DNA of 64,000 bases from Desulfovibrio desulfuricans DSM 642 (GCF_000420465.1 NZ_ATUZ01000011.1:248001-312000); one strand, 5' to 3'. Numbered from the stretch's first letter, positions 17,535-26,668 are shown. Translations and numbers: made by a program. Notes: generated from the sequence alone by a model not told the origin.

Positions 17535-18164
17535 ATGTTTCCTGCTCTACTGCCCAAATCCGCTCCGTTTTTTGCCATGCTCAACGAGCAGAATGATCTG
17601 CTGCGCCGCATGTCCGCCCTGCTGGTAAACATGCTGGAAGACGTTTCCAACATGGATCACGTGCACAAGGAAATCGCCTTTCTGGAAGAAGAGGCCGACC
17701 TGCTGCACAGCAAGATCATCCGGGCGCTTTCCCAGACGTTTATCACGCCCATTGACCGCGAAGATATCCTGCGCATCAATCAGGAACAGGAAGAGTGCAT
17801 GGACTGCCTGCACAGCCTGAGTACGCGGCTGCATATTTTTGAATTTGCCTCAATCCGTTTTCCCGCCTTGCAGATGGCGCGCACCATCAGCGCCATGCTT
17901 GAGTTGACCTATGAGATGCTTGCTGGCCTCGCCAATCGGCGCGACTGCCACAAGACCCGTGCTTTTCGCGGCCTGCGCAGCGAATGCGATATGGTGCTGG
18001 CCGTGGGCCTGGCGGAACTGATGGACGAGCATCAGGAATTGACTAGCAAGGCGCTCATGCGGGTGCTCAAGTGGAGTCAGGCCTACGAGCGTATGAATAT
18101 CCTGCTTGAGCAGGTCAATGCTCTGGCGGAAACCATTGAAGAAGCGGTGCTGAAAAATGTTTGA
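17535..18164 (+). CDS. PiT accessory protein (DUF47, PhoU-like)
   Basis: 209 aa from the ATG at 17535 after AAGGAGAA. All-helical protein with a PhoU/DUF47 pattern: FFAMLNEQNDLLRRMSALLVNML, EIAFLEEEADLLHSKIIRAL, FITPIDREDILRI. DUF47 proteins are usually encoded directly before PiT transporters and are thought to modulate them. The gene overlaps pit by 8 bases, which supports that pairing. Confidence 0.92.
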   Translation: MFPALLPKSAPFFAMLNEQNDLLRRMSALLVNMLEDVSNMDHVHKEIAFLEEEADLLHSKIIRALSQTFITPIDREDILRINQEQEECMDCLHSLSTRLHIFEFASIRFPALQMARTISAMLELTYEMLAGLANRRDCHKTRAFRGLRSECDMVLAVGLAELMDEHQELTSKALMRVLKWSQAYERMNILLEQVNALAETIEEAVLKNV

Positions 18165-19161
18165 TATCCCCGTGCTGCTGGCGCTCATTGTGCTGGTGGC
18201 CCTGGTGTTCGACTTCACCAATGGCGCGCACGACTGCGCCAACGCCATTGCCACAGTGGTTTCCACCAAGGTGGTGACGCCGCGTTTTGCGGTGGGCGCT
18301 GCGGCCCTGCTCAATCTGGGCGGGGCGCTGCTTGGTACTGAAGTGGCAAAAACACTGGGCAGCGGCATTGTTTTGCCGCAGGTGGTGGAGGGCAGCCATG
18401 TGCTCGTGCTGGCCGCCCTGGTGGGGGCCATCACCTGGAACTGCATAACCTGGTATTTCGGCATCCCTTCATCGTCGTCCCACGCCCTGATTGGCGGGCT
18501 TATCGGCGCTGCTGTGGCAGATGCGGGCTTCAGCGCACTGAACGCCAAGGGCATCTGGGACAAGGTGCTGGTGCCCCTTGTGGCCTCGCCCCTGGCTGGC
18601 TACGCAATGGGTTTTTGCTGCATGTGGATCATTTACTGGATATGCGGGAATATACACCGTCGTAAGGTCAATGCCTCGTTCCGGCGTCTGCAACTGCTGT
18701 CAGCCGCGCTTATGGCCACCAGCCACGGCCTCAACGATGCGCAGAAGACCATGGGCATCGTCACCCTGGCCCTGATGATTTTTGGCAAGATCGACACCGT
18801 GGAAGTGCCCCTGTGGGTCAAGCTTTCCTGCGCCGGGGCCATGGCCCTTGGCACCGCAGTAGGCGGCTGGAAGATTGTTAAAACCATGGGGCACCGTATT
18901 TTCAAGCTGGAGCCGGTGCACGGCTTTGCTGCGGAAAGCTCCGCCGCCCTGGTCATCACCGGTGCATCCCTCATGGGTGCCCCGGTCAGCACCACGCACA
19001 CCATATCCGCCTGCATTTTTGGTGTGGGGTCTTCCAAAAGGCTTTCAGCAGTGCGCTGGAATGTGGCCGCAAATCTGGTGACCGCATGGGTGCTCACCTT
19101 GCCCGCTGCGGCAGGCGTGGGGTTTGTTTCCTACTGGCTGCTGCATTTTATCTGGAACTGA
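18157..19161 (+). CDS. pit: Inorganic phosphate transporter, PiT family
   Basis: 334 aa polytopic membrane protein. It carries both inverted PiT signature repeats: DFTNGAHDCANAIATVVSTKVV near residue 20 and TSHGLNDAQKTMGIVTLAL near residue 190, plus GAPVSTTHTISACIFGVG. It couples phosphate (usually metal-phosphate) uptake to the proton or sodium gradient. Translationally coupled to the DUF47 gene and followed by a strong terminator. Confidence 0.95.
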   Translation: MFDIPVLLALIVLVALVFDFTNGAHDCANAIATVVSTKVVTPRFAVGAAALLNLGGALLGTEVAKTLGSGIVLPQVVEGSHVLVLAALVGAITWNCITWYFGIPSSSSHALIGGLIGAAVADAGFSALNAKGIWDKVLVPLVASPLAGYAMGFCCMWIIYWICGNIHRRKVNASFRRLQLLSAALMATSHGLNDAQKTMGIVTLALMIFGKIDTVEVPLWVKLSCAGAMALGTAVGGWKIVKTMGHRIFKLEPVHGFAAESSAALVITGASLMGAPVSTTHTISACIFGVGSSKRLSAVRWNVAANLVTAWVLTLPAAAGVGFVSYWLLHFIWN

Positions 19162-19568
19162 CCGGATTTGGCACGCATTGCGCTGGCCTGGCGGCCCGCC
19201 TTGCGAGAGAGACCATTCAAAAGCCCTGTCCCCGCGATCTGCCGGGACAGGGCTTTTCGTTTCAGGGGATTCACAGCGCCATACCCACTTGGCTGCCTGA
19301 TAGCCAGTGAGCATCAAGTTCTGGTCAGAACAAGAATGTCCGGGGCATGCCGCAATGATTGCGGAGATGGAAGGGCTTGCAGGGGGGGAGAAAATTGCGC
19401 GCAAATGGTGCCGTCACGCTGGCAGGATCAAAAGCCGAGCGCAATCAGTGCGCGCTCGCCTGTGTGCGGGCGCGCTGCACATGCAGATATCGCCGGGGGA
19501 TGTCGGAGCCGCAGTCCTTGCAGCACAAGGTACGCCAGCGGCAGGCCGCAAGGGCAACCCTGAGCGGG
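19162..19568. other. Convergent intergenic region after pit
   Basis: About 400 bases between converging genes. Beyond the terminator at 19219 I see no supported gene. A short minus-strand frame around 19445-19530 encodes CKDCGSDIPRRYLHV, faintly like a DksA/TraR finger, but it has no start signal of its own and may be a decayed duplicate or chance. Confidence 0.35.
19219..19260 (+). terminator. Terminator after pit
   Basis: 14-bp stem AAAAGCCCTGTCCC / GGGACAGGGCTTTT; symmetrical, so it could act in both directions. Confidence 0.9.
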
Positions 19569-19790
19569 CTAGTCGCGGCTGCCTTCGCGTTCTTCCTGGC
19601 AGGCGCGGCACAGGCCAACACCGGGTAGGGCTTCAAGGCGCTTGGCGGGGATGGGGTCGCCGCATTCACGGCAACAGGCTACGCCGTTGATCCATTCCGG
19701 GCCGCCGCGATCTACAGCGGCACGGGCCCGCAAGAGGGCTGATTCGCGGTCAAGGCGCTCCAGCTCGGTAGCCTGATCAAAAACGTCCAT
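19569..19790 (-). CDS. TraR/DksA-type C4 zinc-finger protein
   Basis: 73 aa. The C-terminal finger CRECGDPIPAKRLEALPGVGLCRAC has four cysteines, with IPAKRL typical of the TraR/DksA family. An N-terminal helix (MDVFDQATELERLDRESALLRARAAV) replaces the long coiled coil of DksA. Short TraR-like proteins are common on phages and plasmids, where they bind the RNA polymerase secondary channel, and also occur as chromosomal regulators in deltaproteobacteria. It lies downstream of argD on the same strand, past a hairpin, so it is probably separately transcribed. Confidence 0.85.
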   Translation of the reverse strand: MDVFDQATELERLDRESALLRARAAVDRGGPEWINGVACCRECGDPIPAKRLEALPGVGLCRACQEEREGSRD

Positions 19791-19814
19791 GAGTACTCCT
19801 TGTGTAAAGCAAGC

Positions 19815-19847
19815 GGCAACCCCGCAGAGCGGGGTTGCCGTAATTTT
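19815..19847 (-). terminator. Terminator hairpin downstream of argD
   Basis: Perfect 11-bp stem GGCAACCCCGC / GCGGGGTTGCC with an AGA loop, between argD and the zinc-finger gene. The T run is clearer on the plus strand, so it may also stop antisense transcripts. Confidence 0.7.
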
Positions 19848-19920
19848 TGCAGAATATTTTCAGGGAGCACTATGTAGTGTACAATCGTGCTTCTGTAAAG
19901 ACCCGGACAGGTCGATTTTT

Positions 19921-21120
19921 TTAAAAAGCCTTCAAAATGTCTTCAAGCGTGGTCACAAAGCTGTCCAGATCCGCCTGCTCAATGTTCAGGGGCGGCAGGA
20001 GGCGCAGGGTGATGCCGTGGCTCAGATTGCATATGAAGCCCCGGCGCAGCAGTTCTTCCCACACATCCTTGCCTGAAACGGTCAGCTCAATGCCCAGCAT
20101 GAGGCCAATGCCGCGCACTTCGCGGATTTTGCCGGGAACGCGCTGTTGGAGTGCGGCCAGCTGGGCCTTCATGTGTTCGCCCAACGTGCTGGCGCGGTCT
20201 GCCAGCTTGTCGCGCAGCATGATTTCAACCGTCTTGGCCGCCACAGCGGAAACAAGCGCGCCGCCGCCAAAGGTGGTGGCGTGGCTGCCCGCCTCAAAGC
20301 CCTGCGCAACTTCGTCCGTTGCCAGCATGGCGCCCATGGGCAGGCCGTTGGCGAGCGATTTGGCCATGCTGATGATGTCGGGCGTGAGACCGCAGGTCTG
20401 GAAGGCCCAGAACTTGCCGGTACGGCACAGGCCCGCCTGCACTTCATCACACATAAAGAGAATGTCGTGCTTGCGGCACAGGGCCTCAACACCGTGCAGA
20501 TAGTCTGCGGGCAGGGGCACAATGCCGCCTTCGCCCTGCACCACTTCAACCAGCACAGCGGCGGTGGCGGGGGTGATGGCGGCTTCCATCGCTGCAAGGT
20601 CGTTGGCCGGGACCTGCTTGAAGCCCTCGGGCAGGGGGGTAAAACCATTGCTCAGGCTTTCGCGCCCAGTGGCGGCCAGTGACCCAAGCGTGCGGCCATG
20701 AAAGCAGCCCTCAAGGGTGATGATTTCGTAGGCATCGCGCTTTTTCACGCTGCGCATGTAGCGGCGCGCCAGCTTTATGCAGGCCTCGTTGGCTTCTGCA
20801 CCGGAGTTGCAGAAAAAGGCCTTGCTGTGGTGGCTCGTTGAGAGCAGCAGCCTCGCCAGTTCAAGCTGTTCTTCCTGATAAAACAGGTTGCTCACGTGCC
20901 AGAGCTTGTGCGACTGGGCCTCAAGGGCGGCGCAGATTTCATCATTGCAGTGGCCAAGGGCCGTTACGGCAATGCCCGCCAGCAGATCGACATATTCCTT
21001 GCCGTCCACATCCCAGAGTCGCGCGCCCTTGCCTCGCACGATAGCCAGCGGGTAACGGCTGTAGGAACGGCAGAGCAGGCTCTCTTCCCCGGCTTTCACG
21101 GCGGCAAAGGCTTGTGACAT
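19921..21120 (-). CDS. argD: Acetylornithine aminotransferase
   Basis: 399 aa from the ATG at 21120 (AAGGAG 7 bases upstream). Class-III PLP aminotransferase motifs: LLAGIAVTALGH, FFCNSGAEANEACIKLARRY, CFHGRTLGSLAATG, PVQGEGG-like VEVVQGEGGIVP, LFMCDEVQAGLCRTGKFWA and SMAKSLANGLPMGA containing the PLP lysine. Converts N-acetylglutamate semialdehyde to N-acetylornithine in arginine synthesis; may also serve as DapC in lysine synthesis. Dut lies upstream on the same strand, 74 bases away. Confidence 0.93.
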   Translation of the reverse strand: MSQAFAAVKAGEESLLCRSYSRYPLAIVRGKGARLWDVDGKEYVDLLAGIAVTALGHCNDEICAALEAQSHKLWHVSNLFYQEEQLELARLLLSTSHHSKAFFCNSGAEANEACIKLARRYMRSVKKRDAYEIITLEGCFHGRTLGSLAATGRESLSNGFTPLPEGFKQVPANDLAAMEAAITPATAAVLVEVVQGEGGIVPLPADYLHGVEALCRKHDILFMCDEVQAGLCRTGKFWAFQTCGLTPDIISMAKSLANGLPMGAMLATDEVAQGFEAGSHATTFGGGALVSAVAAKTVEIMLRDKLADRASTLGEHMKAQLAALQQRVPGKIREVRGIGLMLGIELTVSGKDVWEELLRRGFICNLSHGITLRLLPPLNIEQADLDSFVTTLEDILKAF

Positions 21121-21194
21121 GGACAAACTCCTTCTCGGTGAACGTATGAATGGTGGAATGGATGAAAGTCGCTGGCGGTTGCCAGCGCAGAGTA

Positions 21195-21725
21195 TCAGCG
21201 CCCGGTGTGACCGAAACCGCCGGAACCGCGCTCTGTGGCAGACAGTTCCGTAACTTCACGCCATCGCGGTCGCACAAAGGGCTGAAAGATGAGCTGGGCC
21301 ACGCGCTCGCCGTTCTGGATGCGGCGCTCCTGGCCGGAGGTGTTCAGAAGGAACACCAGAATTTCCCCGGTATAGTCCGGGTCGATGATGCCGACGCCCT
21401 GGGCGACGGTGATGCCATCGCGCGCGCCAAGGCCGCTGCGCGAGTAAACAAAACCGGCAATGCCAGCCGCGCGGGGCTGCACACTGATGCCCGTGCTTAC
21501 CTTGAGCCTGCCCCCGGCGGGAATAACCGTTTCGGGCGTATCAAGGCAGGCGCGCAGATCCATGCCTGCCGACTGGCTGGTGGCAGGAGCAAGAAAATCG
21601 TCCTGCCCCTGGGCATAGAGTTCACGCGCGCCGGGGCGCACAAACGCAATGTCCACGGGGGCCATGCCCTCGTGGAGGTCGTTTGCCTTTTCGGCGGTGT
21701 GCTGCTGTGAGTGGTCATCGCGCAT
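21195..21725 (-). CDS. dut: dUTP diphosphatase
   Basis: 176 aa with all five trimeric dUTPase motifs: SAGMDLRA, YSRSGLG, GVGIIDPDYTGEI, GERVAQLIF and the C-terminal ATERGSGGFGHTG. Hydrolyses dUTP to dUMP, keeping uracil out of DNA. The first ~20 residues are not part of the fold and translation could begin at the internal Met in EGMAPVDI. Probably co-transcribed with argD. Confidence 0.95.
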   Translation of the reverse strand: MRDDHSQQHTAEKANDLHEGMAPVDIAFVRPGARELYAQGQDDFLAPATSQSAGMDLRACLDTPETVIPAGGRLKVSTGISVQPRAAGIAGFVYSRSGLGARDGITVAQGVGIIDPDYTGEILVFLLNTSGQERRIQNGERVAQLIFQPFVRPRWREVTELSATERGSGGFGHTGR

Positions 21726-21880
21726 CGATTGTTACTAGCGCAGCTTTTCGTTGGGGGCAAGAGCCTGATTGGGGCGCAACCCTGTTGACTTGGCATTTTG
21801 CTGTGTATACAGAAAATCTATTATCAACACTCAACAGGATTATTGGATGTACACTTACCAGGATTCTGCCCGTTATGCAT

Positions 21881-21930
21881 AGCAGGGGCTATTGCATAAC
21901 AGCTTGATTGTTTAGGCAATAGCCCTTGCT
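21881..21930 (+). promoter_or_regulatory. 15-base inverted repeat upstream of CD3324-like gene
   Basis: AGCAGGGGCTATTGC (21881-21895) and GCAATAGCCCTTGCT (21916-21930) match with one G/A difference across a 20-base spacer. It ends about 30 bases before the start codon. It could be an operator or an mRNA stem near the ribosome site. Confidence 0.55.
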
Positions 21931-21961
21931 CCGTCCTGACATTTCATCGGGAGGAAGCATT

Positions 21962-22228
21962 ATGGGCTATAAAAAAGCGACTAAAGTTCTGCCGCAACAC
22001 CTGTTGCGGGCCATACAGGAATATGTTGACGGGGAATACCTGTACATTCCCCGCAAGGAAGAAAACAGAAAACACTGGGGAGAAACCGCCCCCAACCGTG
22101 CCTTCCGTGCTGCCAGAAACACCGAGATGGCTGCGCGGCGCAAGGCGGGCTGGTCTGTTGCGCAACTGGCGGAACGGTATTTTCTTTCCGAAAAAGCGGT
22201 TTACAAAATTCTTGCGGCCTTGAACTGA
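21962..22228 (+). CDS. CD3324-like small DNA-binding protein (Mor-type HTH)
   Basis: 88 aa from the ATG at 21962 with GGGAGG upstream. The sequence YKKATKVLPQHLLRAIQEYVDGEYLYIPRKEENRKHWGE is typical of the CD3324 family. The C-terminal MAARRKAGWSVAQLAERYFLSEKAVYKIL is a helix-turn-helix resembling the Mor transcription activator of phage Mu. Likely a regulator; targets are unknown. A large inverted repeat just upstream suggests autoregulation. Confidence 0.78.
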   Translation: MGYKKATKVLPQHLLRAIQEYVDGEYLYIPRKEENRKHWGETAPNRAFRAARNTEMAARRKAGWSVAQLAERYFLSEKAVYKILAALN

Positions 22229-22310
22229 GGTCAACCGAGACTGGCGGCAGCTGCACAGGATTGTTCCGGCTGTTGTGGTCATGCTCGCAGGAATGTATTT
22301 GTTTGCCTTC

Positions 22311-22337
22311 AGCGCCCTGACGTGTCGGGGCGCTTTT
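22311..22337 (+). terminator. Terminator between CD3324-like gene and trmFO
   Basis: AGCGCCC / GGGCGCT stem with a short loop followed by TTTTTGTT. Confidence 0.75.
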
Positions 22338-22407
22338 TGTTGGGTAAGAAGCGGGCGGGCTTGCCATCAGGCGGGATTTCTTTCAAGCTGCGCGGCAAGG
22401 AGAATAT

Positions 22408-23775
22408 ATGCAGATTATGTCCATAGCCGTAGTGGGCGGCGGCCTCGCCGGGTGCGAATGCGCCCTGCATCTGGCCCGCGCTGGTCACTCCGTAACCCTG
22501 TTTGAACAAAAGCCGGGCCACAGGTCGGCTGCCCATATCAGCGAGCATCTGGCCGAGCTTGTATGCTCCAACTCCCTGCGGTCAGATGAACTCACATCCG
22601 GCGTGGGCCTGCTCAAGGCCGAAATGCGCGCCCTGGGCAGTGATTTTATGGAACTGGCCGATGCCCACCGCGTGCCCGCTGGCAAGGCTCTGGCTGTTGA
22701 CCGCGAGGCTTTTGCCCGCGCCATGACCGAACGAGTGGCGGCGCAGGCCAATATTACGCTTGTGGAACATCAGGCTGCATCGCTGGATGACCCGGTGCTC
22801 GCGCCCTTTACGGGCGAGGGCAGGGCAGTTGTGCTGGCTGCCGGGCCCATGGCCTCCGAGGGCCTTTCCGCCTCACTGGCAGAAGCAGTGGGCGCAACCC
22901 ACTGCTATTTTTATGATGCCATCGCGCCCATTGTGTGGACGCACTCCCTTAATATGGATGTGGTGTTCCGCGCCTCCCGCTATGGTCAGGAAAACGGCGA
23001 GGCCGATGGTGAGGGCGACTATCTCAACTGCCCCATGAGCCGCGACGAATACGATGTTTTTTATGCGGCCCTGCTGGAAGCGCAAAAAGTCTCTGCCCAC
23101 GAATTTGAGCAGGAAAAGCATTTTGAAGGCTGCATGCCTGTGGAGGCTTTGGCCGAGCGCGGCCCCCGCACCCTGACCTTCGGCCCCCTCAAACCTGTAG
23201 GATTTGTGGACCCGCGTACAGGGCGCAGACCCTGGGCCATTCTGCAACTGCGGGCAGAAAAGGCCAACAGCGAAACCTGCAACCTTGTGGGCTGCCAGAC
23301 CAAACTGACCCAGGGCGAGCAGGTGCGCGTGTTCCGGCTGGTGCCGGGCATGGAAAATGCGGAGTTTGCGCGCTTTGGCAGCATGCACCGCAATACCTAT
23401 GTGAACGCGCCTGATGTGCTGGCCCCGGATTTGTCGCTGCGGGCGCGGCCCGGCGTGTACTTGGCCGGGCAGATCACAGGGGTGGAGGGCTATGTGGAAT
23501 CAGCCGCCAGCGGCCTGTGGCTGGCCCTGCTGCTCAATGCCCGCGCACGTGGTCTGGAACTGCCGCATCCGCCGGTGGAAAGCGCCCTCGGCGGGCTGCT
23601 CAATCATCTGCGCACGCCGGTAAAGCATTTTCAGCCCTCCAACGCGCACTTCGGCCTTGTGCCGGAACTGGGCGAAAGGGCGCGCAAAAAAGATCGCAAA
23701 GCCCTGTATTCCACCCGCGCGCAGGAAACATTCGGCGAATGGATTGCGGCGCAGCGCGAGGCAGGCGCTATTTAA
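22408..23775 (+). CDS. trmFO: Methylenetetrahydrofolate-tRNA uracil-5 methyltransferase TrmFO
   Basis: 455 aa flavoprotein. The FAD site IAVVGGGLAGCECALHLARAGH is at the N-terminus; ELVCSNSLRSDEL is conserved in TrmFO, as is the C-terminal LAGQITGVEGYVESAASGLWLALLLN. It makes ribothymidine at position 54 of tRNA using methylene-THF, in place of SAM-dependent TrmA. AAGGAG precedes the ATG. The C-terminus ends at residue 455, near the usual length. Confidence 0.96.
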   Translation: MQIMSIAVVGGGLAGCECALHLARAGHSVTLFEQKPGHRSAAHISEHLAELVCSNSLRSDELTSGVGLLKAEMRALGSDFMELADAHRVPAGKALAVDREAFARAMTERVAAQANITLVEHQAASLDDPVLAPFTGEGRAVVLAAGPMASEGLSASLAEAVGATHCYFYDAIAPIVWTHSLNMDVVFRASRYGQENGEADGEGDYLNCPMSRDEYDVFYAALLEAQKVSAHEFEQEKHFEGCMPVEALAERGPRTLTFGPLKPVGFVDPRTGRRPWAILQLRAEKANSETCNLVGCQTKLTQGEQVRVFRLVPGMENAEFARFGSMHRNTYVNAPDVLAPDLSLRARPGVYLAGQITGVEGYVESAASGLWLALLLNARARGLELPHPPVESALGGLLNHLRTPVKHFQPSNAHFGLVPELGERARKKDRKALYSTRAQETFGEWIAAQREAGAI

Positions 23776-23915
23776 GATGCTTGCAGAGGCTCGCGTTTTT
23801 TGTAATGATATTTGATGCACGTGGTTGCAATGATTTCTCCGGCTGCACACACGCAGGCACATGGCGCATCTATCAGGGTTTCAGAGATAAATTGCGGCAA
23901 TGTGTCAAAAAAGTG

Positions 23916-23944
23916 TTGACGGCGGCATGGGGAGTAGCTATATA
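23916..23944 (+). promoter_or_regulatory. Promoter of tRNA-Val
   Basis: TTGACG (23916-23921), 17-base spacer, TATATA (23939-23944), followed by a GC-rich discriminator; 17 bases before the mature tRNA 5' end. Near consensus, as expected for a stable RNA gene. Confidence 0.85.
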
Positions 23945-23960
23945 ACCGCTTGCCTCATGT

Positions 23961-24037
23961 AGGAGCGTAGCTCAGGTGGCTAGAGCACTTCCTTGACACG
24001 GAAGGGGTCAACAGTTCAAGTCTGTTCGTTCCTACCA
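23961..24037 (+). tRNA. tRNA-Val (anticodon GAC)
   Basis: 77 nt cloverleaf. Acceptor AGGAGCG pairs with CGTTCCT (one G-U), D-loop has AGCTCAGGTGGCTAGAGC, anticodon loop TTGACAC between CTTCC and GGAAG gives GAC, T-loop is GTTCAAG, and ACCA is encoded. Read from structure by eye. Confidence 0.97.
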
Positions 24038-24135
24038 AATGACTCTTCGGGGATAGTTCCCCTAAACGGCGGAAGGCCTTGGCCCCGCCCATAGCACAGG
24101 TCGCTTGATGCGACCCGAAGACCGGATTCGGCGCA

Positions 24136-24165
24136 GTGGGGAGGTTTACCTCCCCACTTTGTTTT
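24136..24165 (+). terminator. Terminator or attenuator between tRNA-Val and thrS
   Basis: Perfect 9-bp stem GTGGGGAGG / CCTCCCCAC with TTTA loop and TTTGTTTT tail, ending only 33 bases before the thrS start. There is no room for a promoter after it, so thrS transcripts must pass through it. Confidence 0.85.
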
Positions 24166-24198
24166 ATGTGCCTCCGGGTTTTTTGTAAGGAGCTTTTC

Positions 24199-26130
24199 AT
24201 GGAAGTCCGTGTGGAAGGGCAGATGGTGGAAGCCGGTGACTCCGTTGCTTCTGTCCTGCAAAAAGCCTTGAGCGGCAAAAAGTTCAAGGCGGCTGTGGCC
24301 GCGCGCGCCGATAATGGCGCTCTGCTGGATCTTTCCGCACCCCTGCCTGCCGGCTGCGCCGAGCTTACGCCCGTGTACGCCGACTCGCCCGAGGGGCTGC
24401 AGATGATCCGCCATTCCACCGCCCACGTCATGGCGGCGGCGGTCAAGCGTCTCTTCCCCACTGCCAAGGTCACTATTGGCCCCTCCATCGACACCGGATT
24501 TTACTACGACTTTGACGTGGAAAAGCCCTTTTCCAGCGAAGATTTCCCCGCTATCGAAGCGGAAATGCAGCGTATTGCCGATGCGCGCGAACCCTTCACC
24601 TGCAAGGTGTTGCCCAAGGCGGAAGCTGTTGAAGTATTCCGCAATATGGGCGAAGCCTACAAGGTTGAGCTGATTGAAAGCATCGATGCCGACACTGTGT
24701 CGCTCTATACCTGCGGTGATTTTACGGATCTGTGCCGTGGCCCCCACGTGCCGCACACGGGTTTTGCCAAAGCGGCAAAACTCATGAGCGTGGCCGGGGC
24801 CTATTGGCGCGGTGATGAAAAGAACCGCATGCTTTCGCGCATTTACGGTACTGCCTTTGCCGACCAGAAGGCTTTGGACGCCTACCTGAAGCAGCTTGAA
24901 GAAGCCAAGCGCCGCGACCACCGCAAGCTTGGGCGCGATCTGAAACTCTTCACCTTCAAGGAAGATGTGGCCCCCGGCATGGTCTTCTGGTTGCCCAGAG
25001 GCATGATGGTGCGTACCATTCTTGAAGACTTCTGGCGGCGCGAGCATCTCAAGCGCGGGTACGAAATCGTGCAGGGGCCGCAGTTGCTGCGCGTGGAAAC
25101 GTGGCAGAAATCCGGCCACTACGACCACTACCGTGAGAATATGTATTTTACGCAGATCGAGGAAGACGCCTACGGCGTCAAGCCCATGAACTGCATCTCG
25201 CATATGCTCATTTACGGCAACGAGTTGCACAGCTACCGCGATCTGCCCCAGCGCTATTTTGAACTGGGCGTGGTGCACCGCCACGAAAAGAGCGGCGTGC
25301 TGCACGGGCTGTTGCGCGTGCGCCAGTTCACGCAGGACGATGCGCATATCCTGTGCGCGCCCGAGCAGCTTGAGGGCGAAATTCTTGAGGTCATCCATCT
25401 TATCCGCGACCTCATGAATCTCTTCGGCTTCCAGTACAAGGTTGCCGTTTCCACCCGGCCCGAGAGCAGCATCGGCACCGATGAAGCGTGGGAGCTTGCC
25501 ACCAACGCGCTCACCAAGGCTGTGGAAAAGGCCGGACTGCCCTACGAGATCAATGAGGGCGACGGCGCGTTTTACGGCCCCAAAATTGACGTGCGACTGC
25601 TTGACTGCATTGGCCGTGAATGGCAATGCTCAACGATACAGGTTGATTTTACCCTGCCGGAGCGTTTTGACCTCACCTATGTGGGGCAGGACGGCGAAAA
25701 GCACCGCCCGGTCATGGTGCACCGGGCTATCATGGGGTCGCTTGAGCGGTTCATCGGCATTCTCGTTGAGAACTTTGCCGGTGCACTGCCCACATGGCTT
25801 GCGCCCGAGCAGGCCCGTCTGCTTACCGTGACGGAAGCGGGCGATGAAGCCACCCTCAAAATGTGCGAAGAACTCAAGGCGATGGGCATTCGCGCCACCG
25901 CCGATACCCGCAACGAGAAACTGGGCTTCAAGGTGCGCGAGGCGCAACTGGCCAAGGTTCCGTATATTCTGGTGGTGGGGGAAAAAGAAGTGCAGGCGGG
26001 CGGCGCCAATGTGCGCCTGCGCAATGGGGACAATATGGGGCTCAAATCCGTAGCGGAAATCGCCGCGCTGATCCGGACGGATGCCGAAGAGCCTTTCAAA
26101 CAAGGAGGGATGCGCTATAGCTTCGCCTAA
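24199..26130 (+). CDS. thrS: Threonine-tRNA ligase
   Basis: 643 aa from the ATG at 24199 (TAAGGAG upstream). Domains: N-terminal TGS (about 1-60), editing-type second domain with [18 protein letters not shown] and a [18 protein letters not shown] signature, class-II catalytic core ([43 protein letters not shown]), and C-terminal anticodon domain. Charges tRNA-Thr. Its last codons contain the ribosome site and start of infC. Confidence 0.98.
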   Translation: MEVRVEGQMVEAGDSVASVLQKALSGKKFKAAVAARADNGALLDLSAPLPAGCAELTPVYADSPEGLQMIRHSTAHVMAAAVKRLFPTAKVTIGPSIDTGFYYDFDVEKPFSSEDFPAIEAEMQRIADAREPFTCKVLPKAEAVEVFRNMGEAYKVELIESIDADTVSLYTCGDFTDLCRGPHVPHTGFAKAAKLMSVAGAYWRGDEKNRMLSRIYGTAFADQKALDAYLKQLEEAKRRDHRKLGRDLKLFTFKEDVAPGMVFWLPRGMMVRTILEDFWRREHLKRGYEIVQGPQLLRVETWQKSGHYDHYRENMYFTQIEEDAYGVKPMNCISHMLIYGNELHSYRDLPQRYFELGVVHRHEKSGVLHGLLRVRQFTQDDAHILCAPEQLEGEILEVIHLIRDLMNLFGFQYKVAVSTRPESSIGTDEAWELATNALTKAVEKAGLPYEINEGDGAFYGPKIDVRLLDCIGREWQCSTIQVDFTLPERFDLTYVGQDGEKHRPVMVHRAIMGSLERFIGILVENFAGALPTWLAPEQARLLTVTEAGDEATLKMCEELKAMGIRATADTRNEKLGFKVREAQLAKVPYILVVGEKEVQAGGANVRLRNGDNMGLKSVAEIAALIRTDAEEPFKQGGMRYSFA

Positions 26131-26668
26131 TATGAGATTCCGTCGCGACATGCCGCAGGACGGCGTGCGTCGCAACGAGATGATCCGCGCCCGTGAAGTG
26201 CGCGTGATCGCCGCCGATGGCGAGCAGCTTGGAATTCTGCAACGCAACGATGCTATTGACCGGGCCAAAGAAGCCGGCATGGATCTTGTGGAAGTGGCTT
26301 CCACTTCTGAACCGCCCGTTTGTCGCATAATGGACTACGGCAAGTTCAAGTACGAACAGCAGAAAAAGAAGCAGGAAGCCAAAAAGCGGCAGGCCGTGGT
26401 GCAGATTAAGGAAATCAAGGTTCGTCCCAAAACCGATGACCATGATTACGAAACCAAGGTCCGCCACATTCGCCGTTTTCTTGAAGAGGGTGACCGCTGT
26501 AAGATTACGGTGTTTTTCAGGGGCCGCGAAATTGTGCATAAAGATCGCGGCATGGCCATTCTTGAACGGGTTGTGCAAGACCTTGCCGATATCGCCAAGG
26601 TTGATCAGGAAGCCCGCGCCGAAGGCCGCACCTTGCAGATGATGCTGGTGCCCAAAAAGCAGTCGTAG
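26117..26668 (+). CDS. infC: Translation initiation factor IF-3, probable AUA start
   Basis: 183 aa if it starts at the in-frame ATA at 26117. AAGGAGG (26102-26108) lies 8 bases upstream of that codon, while the first in-frame ATG at 26132 is 23 bases away and too far. IF3 genes are known for rare start codons (AUU, AUA, AUC) that IF3 itself discriminates against, giving autoregulation. The protein shows both IF3 lobes: [24 protein letters not shown] and [20 protein letters not shown], with the linker and [21 protein letters not shown]. It overlaps the 3' end of thrS by 14 bases. Confidence 0.93.
   Translation: MASPNMRFRRDMPQDGVRRNEMIRAREVRVIAADGEQLGILQRNDAIDRAKEAGMDLVEVASTSEPPVCRIMDYGKFKYEQQKKKQEAKKRQAVVQIKEIKVRPKTDDHDYETKVRHIRRFLEEGDRCKITVFFRGREIVHKDRGMAILERVVQDLADIAKVDQEARAEGRTLQMMLVPKKQS

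Noticed and set aside
19445-19669. Second zinc-finger gene (CKDCGSDIPRRYLHV) downstream of the TraR-like gene
   Set aside because: Only one Cys pair, it overlaps the TraR-like gene in another frame and has no ribosome site; likely chance or a decayed copy.
24038-24198. T-box riboswitch before thrS
   Set aside because: No T-box sequence (AGGGTGGNACCGCG-like) and no specifier stem; T-boxes are also uncommon in this lineage.
24016-25626. A 536-codon frame antisense to thrS
   Set aside because: Shadow frame running into the tRNA-Val gene; no motifs.
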